Position numbers and translations under genes: made by a program. 64,000 nucleotides of DNA from the NCBI GenBank assembly GCA_934667105.1, contig CAKULG010000001.1, positions 124,001 to 188,000 on the forward strand. The letters run 5' to 3'. Shown in pieces: positions 24,706 to 33,689 of the stretch. Source of the DNA: an uncultured Clostridia bacterium. Its GTDB lineage: Bacteria > Bacillota > Clostridia > Christensenellales > Aristaeellaceae. How positions within the stretch are numbered: the stretch's first letter is position 1; each line of letters begins with the position of its first letter. Under the pieces are notes generated by a model. It saw only the letters and a program-made list of their open reading frames with translations. It was not told the origin of the DNA and did no database searches.

Positions 24706-25254
24706 TCACGTTGAAGTGCGCTTTACAGCGCGCCGGTACAGGCATATGCCGAGATACGTCCCCAGGACGTTGTGCAGAATATCATCCACCTCAAACCAGC
24801 CGAGGCGGAAAAGCAGCTGGCACAGCTCGATGGCCAGCGATAAAAGGAAGCCGAACAGCAGAATGCGCGCCGTGCGCGGCTGATCGGTTACGGCGTACAG
24901 CAGAAAGCCGAAAGGCATGAACAGAATGAGGTTCTGCACAATGCCAATCAGCGGCTCAAATGCGAAAGCAATCGGCTCTTCCCACGCGCCATGCAGCAGT
25001 TGTCCTACAGCGGAGAACGATTGAATATCCCAGCCGAGAACGGCAAAGTAAGATCGCAGCGGCACGAGCGTGACAAGACGATCCTTACTCGGTTCGCGCA
25101 TCAGGATCGTAAAGTACAGATTGAGCAGCAGATACGCGGGCAGTAAAAGCCGTATAACGCTCCGGAACCGCTCCGGCGGCAGGCTGTTCGTCAGTTGCCG
25201 CGTGATGAATACCATAAGGATGGTGAGGACGATGCCTACGAGTAATAAGATCAT
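24706..25254 (-). CDS. VanZ-family membrane protein
   Basis: 182 aa, four to five hydrophobic helices. The VanZ signature occurs in the C-terminal third: LSLAIELCQLLF, WFEVDDILHNVLGTYLG, with QNLILFMPFGFLL before it. VanZ-like proteins are found in polysaccharide and teichoplanin-resistance loci of Gram-positives, with no proven biochemical role. It lies between the kinase remnant and a nucleotidyltransferase gene on the same strand. Confidence 0.9.
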   Translation of the reverse strand: MILLLVGIVLTILMVFITRQLTNSLPPERFRSVIRLLLPAYLLLNLYFTILMREPSKDRLVTLVPLRSYFAVLGWDIQSFSAVGQLLHGAWEEPIAFAFEPLIGIVQNLILFMPFGFLLYAVTDQPRTARILLFGFLLSLAIELCQLLFRLGWFEVDDILHNVLGTYLGICLYRRAVKRTST

Positions 25255-25303
25255 ATGTTTTTCTCATTATTGATCATAAGTTTCACTTATGCCATGATCT
25301 GAA

Positions 25304-26509
25304 TCACCTGTATAGTTCCAATTCCCGAAGCAACTTTTCCCGCTCCCGTGCCATACCGACAGCATGCACCAGGTTGATCTGCTTCCGCTTGCCCAATAGC
25401 ACCCGCACGCCCCACCGCACAGGCAGGAAAACGCCGAAAACAGGGAGCCACAGTCTGCTCTTTGCCCATGGCTCGTTTTGCCGAAGGTACTTTTTGAGAT
25501 ACCGAATGTAATTGCGAAACAGGCTGGTTTTTCCCTTTCCCGCAACGTCATAGGCGTCCGTCAGCACATCGGCAAAGGGACGCTTTACATGCTGCGCTTG
25601 AAAATTGCCACCCTCCAGCACATCGGAAAGCATCGCAGCCACCAGCGCATCGGATGCATCTGCCGTCCATGGACAAGGCGGCAAGCCCAGATACCTTTCG
25701 CACAGCCGCGTCATAATCCTGGCAAACCGCAAAAGCCCGCAGCGCTCCAGCAGGGCAAGTGTCTCGCCGTCAAAGCAATTGCGCAGCGCATGCGCCGTGA
25801 CCGCCCAATCGCAGACCTGCCGCAGCCCAATACCGGAAGTGGCCAAATGCTGCTCCATGTGCGCCAGCAGCCCAATGATCTGATATGCACCGCTCAGCAT
25901 CGGGAAACGAACGCTGTCGATTTCTGCCGTCTGGATATGGTGCAGCGCATCCGCCATGGTTTGCTTTGTAAAGCGTCCCTTCTCGCTTTCCGGAAACACA
26001 GAGACCATCCGGTGCATTTCCACCCACACGGCTCCCTTTTGAAGGCACAGATGCTTCTCCGCCGTATATGAGGGAGCAAAGCCATCCGCCTGCAAAGCTT
26101 TGCAGGCTTCATCCAGATTTTCCTCTTCTACAAGGATATCGATGTCCCCGATCGTCCGAAGCTCGGGATGCGGATAGAGATACGCAACGCTGGTGCCCTT
26201 GAGAACAGCGCAGGGAATCTGCCGTGCCTCCAGCAAATCGAGAATCCTGCGCTGCTCCTTCAGCATCGCTTCCGAAGCCGTGGCAACAGTGATTGCCGTA
26301 CCGCACACCTTGTTGAAAACCGCCTCGGGCACGCTGTCCATCGACCGAATCGCCGGATACATCAGCGCCGTCACCTTGTGGCGCTGAGCCTCCGCAAGAA
26401 CTGCTGACCAGTCCACCGTGGAGGCGTCGATGTCCATCGCCTGATCAAATATTTCATGCGCCAATAGCGCAAGCAAGGCGTTTGTTTCTTTCTTTTCCGA
26501 CAAGGACAT
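25304..26509 (-). CDS. Nucleotidyltransferase-family protein (NTP_transf_5 type), copy A
   Basis: About 401 aa. ATG 26509 (MSLSEKKE) follows GAGAGG; an upstream in-frame ATG at 26554 has no site. The catalytic nucleotidyltransferase motif is CAVLKGTSVAYLYPHPELRTIG followed by DIDILVEEE (residues ~115-145), with the two Asp as metal ligands. Helical C-terminal half with GLRQVCDWAV and a terminal LPVFGVFLPVRWGVR segment. Family members occur in capsule loci and in some lasso-peptide loci beside HPr-kinase, PqqD and S26-peptidase genes. Substrate unknown. A second copy follows upstream at 26699. Confidence 0.85.
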   Translation of the reverse strand: MSLSEKKETNALLALLAHEIFDQAMDIDASTVDWSAVLAEAQRHKVTALMYPAIRSMDSVPEAVFNKVCGTAITVATASEAMLKEQRRILDLLEARQIPCAVLKGTSVAYLYPHPELRTIGDIDILVEEENLDEACKALQADGFAPSYTAEKHLCLQKGAVWVEMHRMVSVFPESEKGRFTKQTMADALHHIQTAEIDSVRFPMLSGAYQIIGLLAHMEQHLATSGIGLRQVCDWAVTAHALRNCFDGETLALLERCGLLRFARIMTRLCERYLGLPPCPWTADASDALVAAMLSDVLEGGNFQAQHVKRPFADVLTDAYDVAGKGKTSLFRNYIRYLKKYLRQNEPWAKSRLWLPVFGVFLPVRWGVRVLLGKRKQINLVHAVGMAREREKLLRELELYR

Positions 26510-26698
26510 TTTCCTCTCTCCATTTTTCTGTGAAGGTTTTCTCGAATCCGTCAATAAACACTTGTAGCAAGATGGGAAGTAGTAATAACCTTCAGAGAAC
26601 CGAAGTTCCCATTCATACTAACTTAAATTTGTGGCTACGGTTTGGAACAACGCTTCGATTCTTTATGCTTCTTGTAGCGCCTGACTACTGCTTCCCAC

Positions 26699-27967
26699 TT
26701 ACTTCAAAAATGTCCTATCATCGTCCACTTCATACAACCGAAGCGCTTTAAATAATTTTTGCCGCTGATCTGCTTCTCTGTATACCGCTAAGATTCTTTT
26801 TTTCGGGCGTATACCTACCAACGACCGCACTAAGTATCTCATCGGAATATAAATCCAGAATACAGGCAAGAGTATTTTATACCTTTGCGTATATGGAAAA
26901 TGTTGATACGCCAGTCTTGTCAGTCTCCCTAACAAGCCCTTCAGCTTAGTCTGTCGGCCATCTCCCATGTGTGCTCGATCTGTAAACAAGCTGCCCATGC
27001 CTTCTGTATCCGCAACGCCCATGCTTCCGCCACGAAATACATCCTCCATCATCGCCCGCGCCAGTTCGTCGTCAGTATCGAGGCACCATTCAACTTTAGT
27101 CGCATCCAATCCGAGAAAAAGCACGCAGACTTTAGTGAGCACTTTGGCATAAACCAGCAAGCCGCAGCGGTTTAGTAATTCTAATATGTCTTTCTTCCAA
27201 GTAACACCTGCAGTGCCATTCACAAACACTGCCCAATCACAAAGCTGGCGCAAGCCGATCCCGGAGTCGATCATATGGCGTTCCATATGCAAAAGCAGCA
27301 TCAACGCCTGATGCGTATCTGAAAGCACCGGGAAAGTCATTTTCCCAATGCACGCCATTTGCGTATCGTCCAGGAAGTGTGCCATTTCTTCAGCGACAGC
27401 CCTTCCACCGGCACTGTTCGGAATACTCGTTCCCGCATAATGAACCTCCACGGTCGCTTCCGTTCCATAATAGCCTACGTGAAATCCATGTTCATGCTGT
27501 GATTTTGTATAGTCTCGGCTTTCGAGATACTCACCAACAGCGTTTACACACTCTCTGTCTACCAGCACATCGATGTCACCAAGCGGGCGCGCTTCAGGGA
27601 AGGGATAATACCTTGAGCAACTGGTCCCCTTCAATATCGCCGCCCGTACTTTTTTTTCAGCCATCCACTGAATAAGGTGCATCTGTACTCCGTTGATCAG
27701 GTCATTATAAAATGCACCAGTGCATAATGCCGAACGCCAGTTCTTCAGCCGCTCCTTTGGAATCATCTGCAATGAACAGTTTGATTGCTTGAGTGCTTTC
27801 GCCCCTAAGTATGCAATCCAAAGAACGCCCTGATCTTGTGCGTATTTTTCAACTACATCCCAGTCGGCATCGGGCAGATCTTCTTCGCCTCCCCATATCG
27901 CCGTTCGAATCAGCACAAGAAGCGCCATTTGATTCTTTTCAAGTGGTTTCATCGTTACTCTATGCAT
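26699..27967 (-). CDS. Nucleotidyltransferase-family protein (NTP_transf_5 type), copy B
   Basis: 422 aa; a shorter start at MKPLEKNQ is possible. Same architecture as copy A: RAAILKGTSCSRYYPFPEARPLG then DIDVLVDRE, GLRQLCDWAVF, and the C-terminal LLPVFWIYIPMRYLVR. The two copies are clearly diverged. The 190 bp between them (26510-26698) holds no gene. It lies just downstream of the 2-epimerase remnant, within the worn left half of the polysaccharide region. Function unassigned. Confidence 0.83.
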   Translation of the reverse strand: MHRVTMKPLEKNQMALLVLIRTAIWGGEEDLPDADWDVVEKYAQDQGVLWIAYLGAKALKQSNCSLQMIPKERLKNWRSALCTGAFYNDLINGVQMHLIQWMAEKKVRAAILKGTSCSRYYPFPEARPLGDIDVLVDRECVNAVGEYLESRDYTKSQHEHGFHVGYYGTEATVEVHYAGTSIPNSAGGRAVAEEMAHFLDDTQMACIGKMTFPVLSDTHQALMLLLHMERHMIDSGIGLRQLCDWAVFVNGTAGVTWKKDILELLNRCGLLVYAKVLTKVCVLFLGLDATKVEWCLDTDDELARAMMEDVFRGGSMGVADTEGMGSLFTDRAHMGDGRQTKLKGLLGRLTRLAYQHFPYTQRYKILLPVFWIYIPMRYLVRSLVGIRPKKRILAVYREADQRQKLFKALRLYEVDDDRTFLK

Positions 27968-27982
27968 ATATCATTCCATGGC

Positions 27983-28384
27983 TCAGGATTTTCTCCACAC
28001 CATCTTATTGACCACGCCGGTGTAGCTCTGGATGATCTTGACCACCTTATCAGAAACATTCTCATCCACATAATCCGGCATGGGGATGCCGTAATCGCCG
28101 TTCTGATTCATTTCCACAGCGGTATCGACAGCCTGCAGTAGGCTCTTTTCATCGATGCCTGCCAGAACAACGCAGCCCTTGTCCAGCGTTTCCGGCCGCT
28201 CGGTGCTGGTGCGGATGCACACCGCCGGGAAGGGGTGCCCCACAGAAGTGAAAAAGCTACTCTCCTCGGGCAACGTACTGCTGTCGGATACTACCGCAAA
28301 GGCGTTCATCTGCAGGCAATTGTAGTCATGGAAGCCCAGCGGCTCATGCCGGATGACGCGCTTATCCAGCCGGAAGCCGCTCTG
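27983..28384 (-). pseudogene. C-terminal remnant of UDP-GlcNAc 2-epimerase
   Basis: The frame is open from a stop at 28387. It reads RVIRHEPLGFHDYNCLQMNAF, then VVSDSSTLPEESSFF and IRTSTERPE, ending VVNKMVWRKS. This is the C-terminal third of non-hydrolysing 2-epimerases of the capsule type (the PEE-S region and TERPE nucleotide-binding loop). The N-terminal two thirds, with the catalytic residues, are gone. A complete, different 2-epimerase is at 39148. Confidence 0.8.
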
Positions 28385-28451
28385 CTACAAGCGCTTGTGG
28401 CTACGCAGGCAGCAGGAATACAGAATCAACATATGGTATCTGTTATGCCCA

Positions 28452-29717
28452 TCACAATTTCTTATCATTTTCCATGCATCTCTTTCCTATTAGTGCCTTG
28501 ACGTATGTAAACAATTCTATAAGTTTGCGAGGTGCGTACGCATATATTTTTGACCTCAACATATTGTGCTGTGCGAAATATGTTTCTATCGTCGCTGAAT
28601 GCCCCGCCATTTCGAAACTTTCCCTGATTTTCCGTCTGATCTGCTCATCTTCTTTAGTCGGTTCTCTAAAAGAACCGTTATTATCAAAAGCCGCCTGCAA
28701 AGGCAATTGCTCGCATTTCAATTTCCCGCGTATAGACTCAAACAATTTTTTCCCACGATTCGTACTTGTTACAATCAGCGAACAACCTTTTTGTGCCGAA
28801 AAGCGCTTGCTGTACTTTTCTATTTTCCAAAAATCCCCTATCGTAAGGTCTCCGACTCTTTTTACTGTAGCATACGGGCATCGATAGCACCCATCTCTGA
28901 ATATGGAGTACTTCAAGTAGGCATTATAATACGGATACTCAAACGCAAAACCAGACTTTACTTTCTTCTTTCCGGTTTTATTATCCGTGTATTCATAAGA
29001 ATAGCTATGCTCTGCTTTTCGCACTTTAGCTCTAAATGTGAATTCCGTAATTCTACCGTTGATTTTCTCTTCTTCGTGTTTTCGACATATATCAAATAAT
29101 ATCTGTGGTGGTGTACCATGGCACAAAAAATCTATAAGTACCAGTTGCTCTCGAAACTTACCCACATATGCATTTTTGACAGCACTCACTTGACAGGGAC
29201 ATCCAACAAACAAGACTTTTTTCCCTTTAGCAAGTAGTGAACCTATTTCAGCATATACCCCCGAACAATCCGACTGAACATATTTGCTTTTATATAGTGA
29301 TTTCAGACTGTCCATATCAACAGCTTTTACATGTCGAAGCTTTAGATCTGCATCAAACGCCGCACCCCAAACAATCCCGCCATCATTGATCCAACTCTCT
29401 GCGATTTCGTGAAATACCGAGCCTGACGAGCCTTTGTGCTTATTCCTCACCGAGATAGCAGCATACAACGAATCAACAGTGTCCTCATAATCCACTCTTA
29501 TCGCAGGACATTTACTTCTGCACATACCGCAGTTTTTACACTTTAGTGTATCGACAGTAGGCACCGTTTTTCCTTCCGAATCAATAGGCAATGAAATTGC
29601 TTCCGTTGGACAAATATCTGCACATAGTTGACAGCCCAAGCATCGATCAAAGCGCTGCACACTCAATTCCACCGAATTCTCCCTTCTCGCCATCAGTTCA
29701 CTCACGCTTACAAGCAC
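28452..29717 (-). CDS. 4Fe-4S and F420-dehydrogenase beta-subunit-like protein of polysaccharide loci
   Basis: 421 aa. Two N-terminal ferredoxin clusters: CLGCQLCADICP (residues ~26-37) and CKNCGMCRSKCP (~59-70). The coenzyme F420 hydrogenase/dehydrogenase beta-subunit domain follows, with FVGCPCQVSAVKNAY, DFLCHGTPP and a late CYRCPYA motif ending in DLTIGDFW. Proteins of this build are common in Clostridial and Bacteroidetes capsule loci next to flippases and pyruvyl transferases. The redox role on a sugar precursor is undefined. It overlaps the flippase stop by about 10 bp. Confidence 0.88.
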   Translation of the reverse strand: MLVSVSELMARRENSVELSVQRFDRCLGCQLCADICPTEAISLPIDSEGKTVPTVDTLKCKNCGMCRSKCPAIRVDYEDTVDSLYAAISVRNKHKGSSGSVFHEIAESWINDGGIVWGAAFDADLKLRHVKAVDMDSLKSLYKSKYVQSDCSGVYAEIGSLLAKGKKVLFVGCPCQVSAVKNAYVGKFREQLVLIDFLCHGTPPQILFDICRKHEEEKINGRITEFTFRAKVRKAEHSYSYEYTDNKTGKKKVKSGFAFEYPYYNAYLKYSIFRDGCYRCPYATVKRVGDLTIGDFWKIEKYSKRFSAQKGCSLIVTSTNRGKKLFESIRGKLKCEQLPLQAAFDNNGSFREPTKEDEQIRRKIRESFEMAGHSATIETYFAQHNMLRSKIYAYAPRKLIELFTYVKALIGKRCMENDKKL

Positions 29718-31180
29718 TTGCTCTTCATTAACCTCTTCAAAAATGGCAGTATTTCATTTCTATAAGGCAGCAGAAAATACATAACGGCAATAGAGAACAC
29801 GAATAACTTTATTAGTATATTAATTACATCTAATTCTACAATATTGCGCCAATCGCCGTACAATAACCCACTTACAATAAACATCAAACAAATGGCAGTT
29901 TGTTTCACCATGGTTTTCAGTCCAAAGTCAACATACCTCACCCGGCGACTGAAAATCACAGTAATGACGGACAAATAGAGTTTTGAGACCAAATATGCAC
30001 CAGCCGCTCCATATGACCCGTGAAGCGGAATCAGTATTGCAGAAACACATATATTAATTATGCAACTCGATACAGAACAAATAAAAACATATTTACTTGC
30101 TTTTATGTCGTACATAATCGGCAATACGTGTGTGTAGTAAACAAACGTCACGTTTAAGCCGATAGCCAATATCGGCACCACCTTCCATGCCTCATGATAA
30201 GGCGTGTCAGTCATCACATAAATCAATTCCTGACTGAATAGCGCAATTCCGACACACGCTATACTAAAAAAAGTATACGCTAGCAATGCGAACTCCTTGA
30301 TGCTTTTCCGACCCTCAACGCCATTTTCAATTTGTTCATTAAACCAAGGCCTGAAAGCCAAATGTACAGCTGATTGCACCATATCCAAAATCGTATTGAC
30401 CTGCGTTGCAATCGTATATAGTCCCGTGGCTGCATAGCTTACGGAAATATTCAGAATATATTTCGCAGCATAGTTCGACAAAGGGGTCGCAAGATTGTGG
30501 GGAATCAGCGGCAAGGAATATGCCAACGCTTTTCTGGCCATGTTTCCACTAAATCGAAAACTGGCGTATCTGCGTCTAAGGATATCAATAATCCCCCATA
30601 CGGAAAATACAACATTCGCTGTCAACAAGCCCAGTATCATGCCCGTTGCGCCCAATTTCAAGCCTACAATATAGAACAGATTGAAAGCAACATGCAATAA
30701 CATATACAATATATTGACAAGTGTATATCTTTTACCATCTTGCCTGCTCTGTAGAATACTCTGGTACAATAAATATACCGCATCAAATGCAAGTGCCAAA
30801 ACACCAAGAAAAATATATGGAAAAAATGTTATCCCCGGAAAAAACCAGCTACTGATTGTTTTACGTAACAAAAGCATCCCACCGCATAAGAGAACGCTGT
30901 TAGCCACCACCACAATGATTACTGTGCCTACAAACTCCCTTCGCGCCTTTTCATCATATTCTTTGTAAAAACGTAGAAGCGCCGCACGAAGGGAGAGAAT
31001 TACAACGATACTGAACGTAGAACAGAAACTTGTTATTGTAGAAGCAATTCCATACTCTGTTTCTGAAAGAAACCGAGTATAAACTGGCAACAAAATCATA
31101 TTTATTGCCTTTCCAGCAAATATTCCTATCGAAAAGAACAGCGAATTGTTTAGTACTTTTTTTATTGTCTTTTCCCGCAT
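29708..31180 (-). CDS. Oligosaccharide flippase (Wzx-like, MATE/PST family)
   Basis: 490 aa with about 12-14 hydrophobic segments. The N-terminus (NNSLFFSIGIFAGKAINMILLPVYTRFL) is characteristic of the polysaccharide transport family, as is SLPLIPHNLA near residue 225. AGGAAGAG precedes the ATG. It should flip the lipid-linked repeat unit across the membrane for the Wzy-like polymerase at 33690. AT-rich like its neighbours. Confidence 0.92.
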   Translation of the reverse strand: MREKTIKKVLNNSLFFSIGIFAGKAINMILLPVYTRFLSETEYGIASTITSFCSTFSIVVILSLRAALLRFYKEYDEKARREFVGTVIIVVVANSVLLCGGMLLLRKTISSWFFPGITFFPYIFLGVLALAFDAVYLLYQSILQSRQDGKRYTLVNILYMLLHVAFNLFYIVGLKLGATGMILGLLTANVVFSVWGIIDILRRRYASFRFSGNMARKALAYSLPLIPHNLATPLSNYAAKYILNISVSYAATGLYTIATQVNTILDMVQSAVHLAFRPWFNEQIENGVEGRKSIKEFALLAYTFFSIACVGIALFSQELIYVMTDTPYHEAWKVVPILAIGLNVTFVYYTHVLPIMYDIKASKYVFICSVSSCIINICVSAILIPLHGSYGAAGAYLVSKLYLSVITVIFSRRVRYVDFGLKTMVKQTAICLMFIVSGLLYGDWRNIVELDVINILIKLFVFSIAVMYFLLPYRNEILPFLKRLMKSKCL

Positions 31181-31218
31181 AACTCTTCCTACTCATCAAA
31201 TAATTGATTCATCCAATA

Positions 31219-32451
31219 CTATATTCGTTTTGCGATATCAGTTGAAGATATACCATCTGTATGTGGAATAAATACTACATCTACTCCCAGTTTCTTAAAT
31301 TGCATCTCAATGTCATTGTACATTGATGATCCTTTCCAATCATCCCCATGAAAAATAGCATCAAATCTATATTGATTCCACGCCTGAAGTTTATCCATGC
31401 TGGTCTGTGGTATAACTTCATCTACATATTTAAGCGCTCCGACAATGCTAATTCTCTGTTCAAAAGGAATAACAGGTTTCTTTTTCTTATACATCATTAC
31501 AAGTTCATCAGTACTGACGCCAACAATTAGATGCTCGCACTGCTCCTTTGCCTTTTTGATGATATTCAAATGTCCAACATGAAACAAATCAAATACACCT
31601 GTCGTATATCCAGTTTTATATTTCTTCACAGTTATTCTCCCCTGTACAATATTGAGATACTCCCCGTAATCCCAATCATTAACAACCGTCTTTGTTTCAT
31701 TTCCCAACGATCGAGCTGCATCTGACGGAAGTTCCATATAATTCATGTAAAACTGTTTCAGATACAAATCATAAGCCTTTGGAATAGGCAGTTCTATATC
31801 GTCATATGGAGCATAAAATGTATCAAAGAACACTTGTTTTTCAAAAATATTTTTGGTTCCTTTTTGTCCGCAAGAATTCATGACATATCGAGCGCTGTCA
31901 ATGGGAAAACGAGAGCAATGCTTGTTGAAAACTTTTACGAAGAAAGATCGCGGAAATAATCTAACAAAAGCTTTAACCAGCAACGCAACCATTCGCTTCA
32001 GCTTATTGTTTTTCATCGCTCCAATATCTTTATAGTAAAACCGATGCAGATAGTTAATCCCGTCCGACACCTTTGAAAACCAAATTTGCTGTTTTCGATC
32101 ATCTGGCAATCCTACTAGAGGGAAAACATCAACATGTACAATATCCGAGCTACTGTTTCTCAGACATACTCTCGGAAACATGGGATCATATTTCTTGTTT
32201 ATATCATGGAAGTCGACACCAAAGCAGTCCGACATTTCGCTTCGAAGAATGCTGACAATGCGGGGAATATCCTCCCATTTTGCGATGATATCGACATCAT
32301 CATCCCAAGGAATAGGGCCCTTATGTCTTATCGCTCCCAATACAGAGCCCGCATGAATCATATAATATATGCCATGCCTCGTTAGTATGCGATCAATTTC
32401 TTTCAGCATCTGCTTCTCGATGCTTTGTATCTGTGTAATATTGATTTCCAT
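31219..32451 (-). CDS. LicD-type phosphotransferase fused to cytidylyltransferase
   Basis: 410 aa. Residues 1-~265 are LicD-like: MIHAGSVLGAIRHKGPIPWD followed by DDVDI (metal-binding Asp). Residues ~275-410 are a TagD/GCT-like cytidylyltransferase: TTGVFDLFHVGHLNIIKKA (HxGH motif) and a C-terminal ISSTDIAKRI (the ISTT-type motif). LicD enzymes add phosphocholine or similar CDP-activated alcohols to glycans, and the fused domain could make the CDP donor (for example CDP-glycerol). Start overlaps the previous stop (TAATG). It implies a phospho-alcohol decoration of this polysaccharide. Confidence 0.88.
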   Translation of the reverse strand: MEINITQIQSIEKQMLKEIDRILTRHGIYYMIHAGSVLGAIRHKGPIPWDDDVDIIAKWEDIPRIVSILRSEMSDCFGVDFHDINKKYDPMFPRVCLRNSSSDIVHVDVFPLVGLPDDRKQQIWFSKVSDGINYLHRFYYKDIGAMKNNKLKRMVALLVKAFVRLFPRSFFVKVFNKHCSRFPIDSARYVMNSCGQKGTKNIFEKQVFFDTFYAPYDDIELPIPKAYDLYLKQFYMNYMELPSDAARSLGNETKTVVNDWDYGEYLNIVQGRITVKKYKTGYTTGVFDLFHVGHLNIIKKAKEQCEHLIVGVSTDELVMMYKKKKPVIPFEQRISIVGALKYVDEVIPQTSMDKLQAWNQYRFDAIFHGDDWKGSSMYNDIEMQFKKLGVDVVFIPHTDGISSTDIAKRI

Positions 32452-33632
32452 TATTCATCCTCGTTTCTTAATTCATCAATGTAATTCCCCAGCTGATCTG
32501 ATGACATAAATTCTACATCAGGCCATTTCCTTACAACCCTGCTTAACAGTTCTCTTAGCATTAAAAGGTTTTTTTTTCGATTATTCTCGTAAATCGCGCC
32601 AATGAAGTTTAGCCGATGCGATGAAATAATTGCAGGCCTACCCATCATAAATGCAATCTCTATTCCGTTGAGTGCTCGATCTACCCAATCGTAGGTATCA
32701 GACCAAGACGGTTCAAAGTCAACATTTCGTATCAAATATACCTGTCCAGACCTATTTGTTTCTCCAATGTAATGCTTGATTCGCTCAAGTTCTGATGTTC
32801 CTTCCTTTCCAACAATTGGTTTCATTTGATACATCTTGCCTTGCAAATATTTAATGTCGTTTTGCTTCATGATTTCTTCAAGATGATCACCCCAAATATG
32901 ACATGATGCAATAAACGATTGCGAACGATAACCGAACACACTCTCAAACATTCTCGCACCTTTCTCGAAAATGTGTTCAAGTCCTTCGCATTCCTCTTCG
33001 TTATCGAAATTGAATGAATCCATATAAACATTCTGATTTTGAGGAGTCTGCATTCCCGGCAAGCTAATCATTTTTCTATCAAAAGCTTCTCGCATTAACG
33101 AATTTGTTCTTTTGAGTTCTCTCACCGTTTTCATCCATCGCTGGACATTCAAATGTTCACGACAGTGATATTGAGGACGAATCAGTTTTAGTCGCATTCC
33201 ATCCTTCCAATATGCAAAAATATCTTCATTGGGCGAATAGCTTTTTAATGTATCCAAAAAACACTCATAGTAGTATTTTTCGTACCCAGAAGATTCGATT
33301 TTTCCATGATCAGGATTTGCCATTGCTGTATTAAAGGTTATAATGGGAAATTGTCCGTTTGCATTCTTTATACTCATTAGTGTCTCAAATAAAGCTGAAA
33401 GATCATCCCCCCGTGCGATAGAATCATAGCGAAAGAAAGGATGCTGTAATACTCCCGAATCAATCTCCAAAAGACTGTCTTGAGTTGCTCGCGACGGCAT
33501 ACGAATACTGCCCCAATCATCAGATTCAATTACAATAACTCGCTTTGTTGTTTTAACTCCTTTTGCATTTACTTGCACACATTTCGCGACATTTTTCACG
33601 TTCGAAATCAATGAGTGAATTTCTTTTTTCAT
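32451..33632 (-). CDS. Polysaccharide deacetylase-like protein
   Basis: 393 aa, no signal peptide. RVIVIESDDWGSIRMPS (residues ~31-47) has the paired Asp typical of the NodB/CE4 metal site. QYHCREHLNVQRW and SFIASCHIWGDH give further His ligands, and PAIISSHRLNF resembles a late CE4 motif. Homologues are annotated as polysaccharide (de)acetylases in capsule loci. A cytoplasmic location suggests action on a nucleotide- or lipid-linked sugar. It lies directly upstream of the LicD fusion. Confidence 0.75.
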   Translation of the reverse strand: MKKEIHSLISNVKNVAKCVQVNAKGVKTTKRVIVIESDDWGSIRMPSRATQDSLLEIDSGVLQHPFFRYDSIARGDDLSALFETLMSIKNANGQFPIITFNTAMANPDHGKIESSGYEKYYYECFLDTLKSYSPNEDIFAYWKDGMRLKLIRPQYHCREHLNVQRWMKTVRELKRTNSLMREAFDRKMISLPGMQTPQNQNVYMDSFNFDNEEECEGLEHIFEKGARMFESVFGYRSQSFIASCHIWGDHLEEIMKQNDIKYLQGKMYQMKPIVGKEGTSELERIKHYIGETNRSGQVYLIRNVDFEPSWSDTYDWVDRALNGIEIAFMMGRPAIISSHRLNFIGAIYENNRKKNLLMLRELLSRVVRKWPDVEFMSSDQLGNYIDELRNEDE

Positions 33633-33689
33633 AGTACATCTTTATCCTTTTCCATCATCAAACTGAATTCATCGCCCATATTCTAATGG

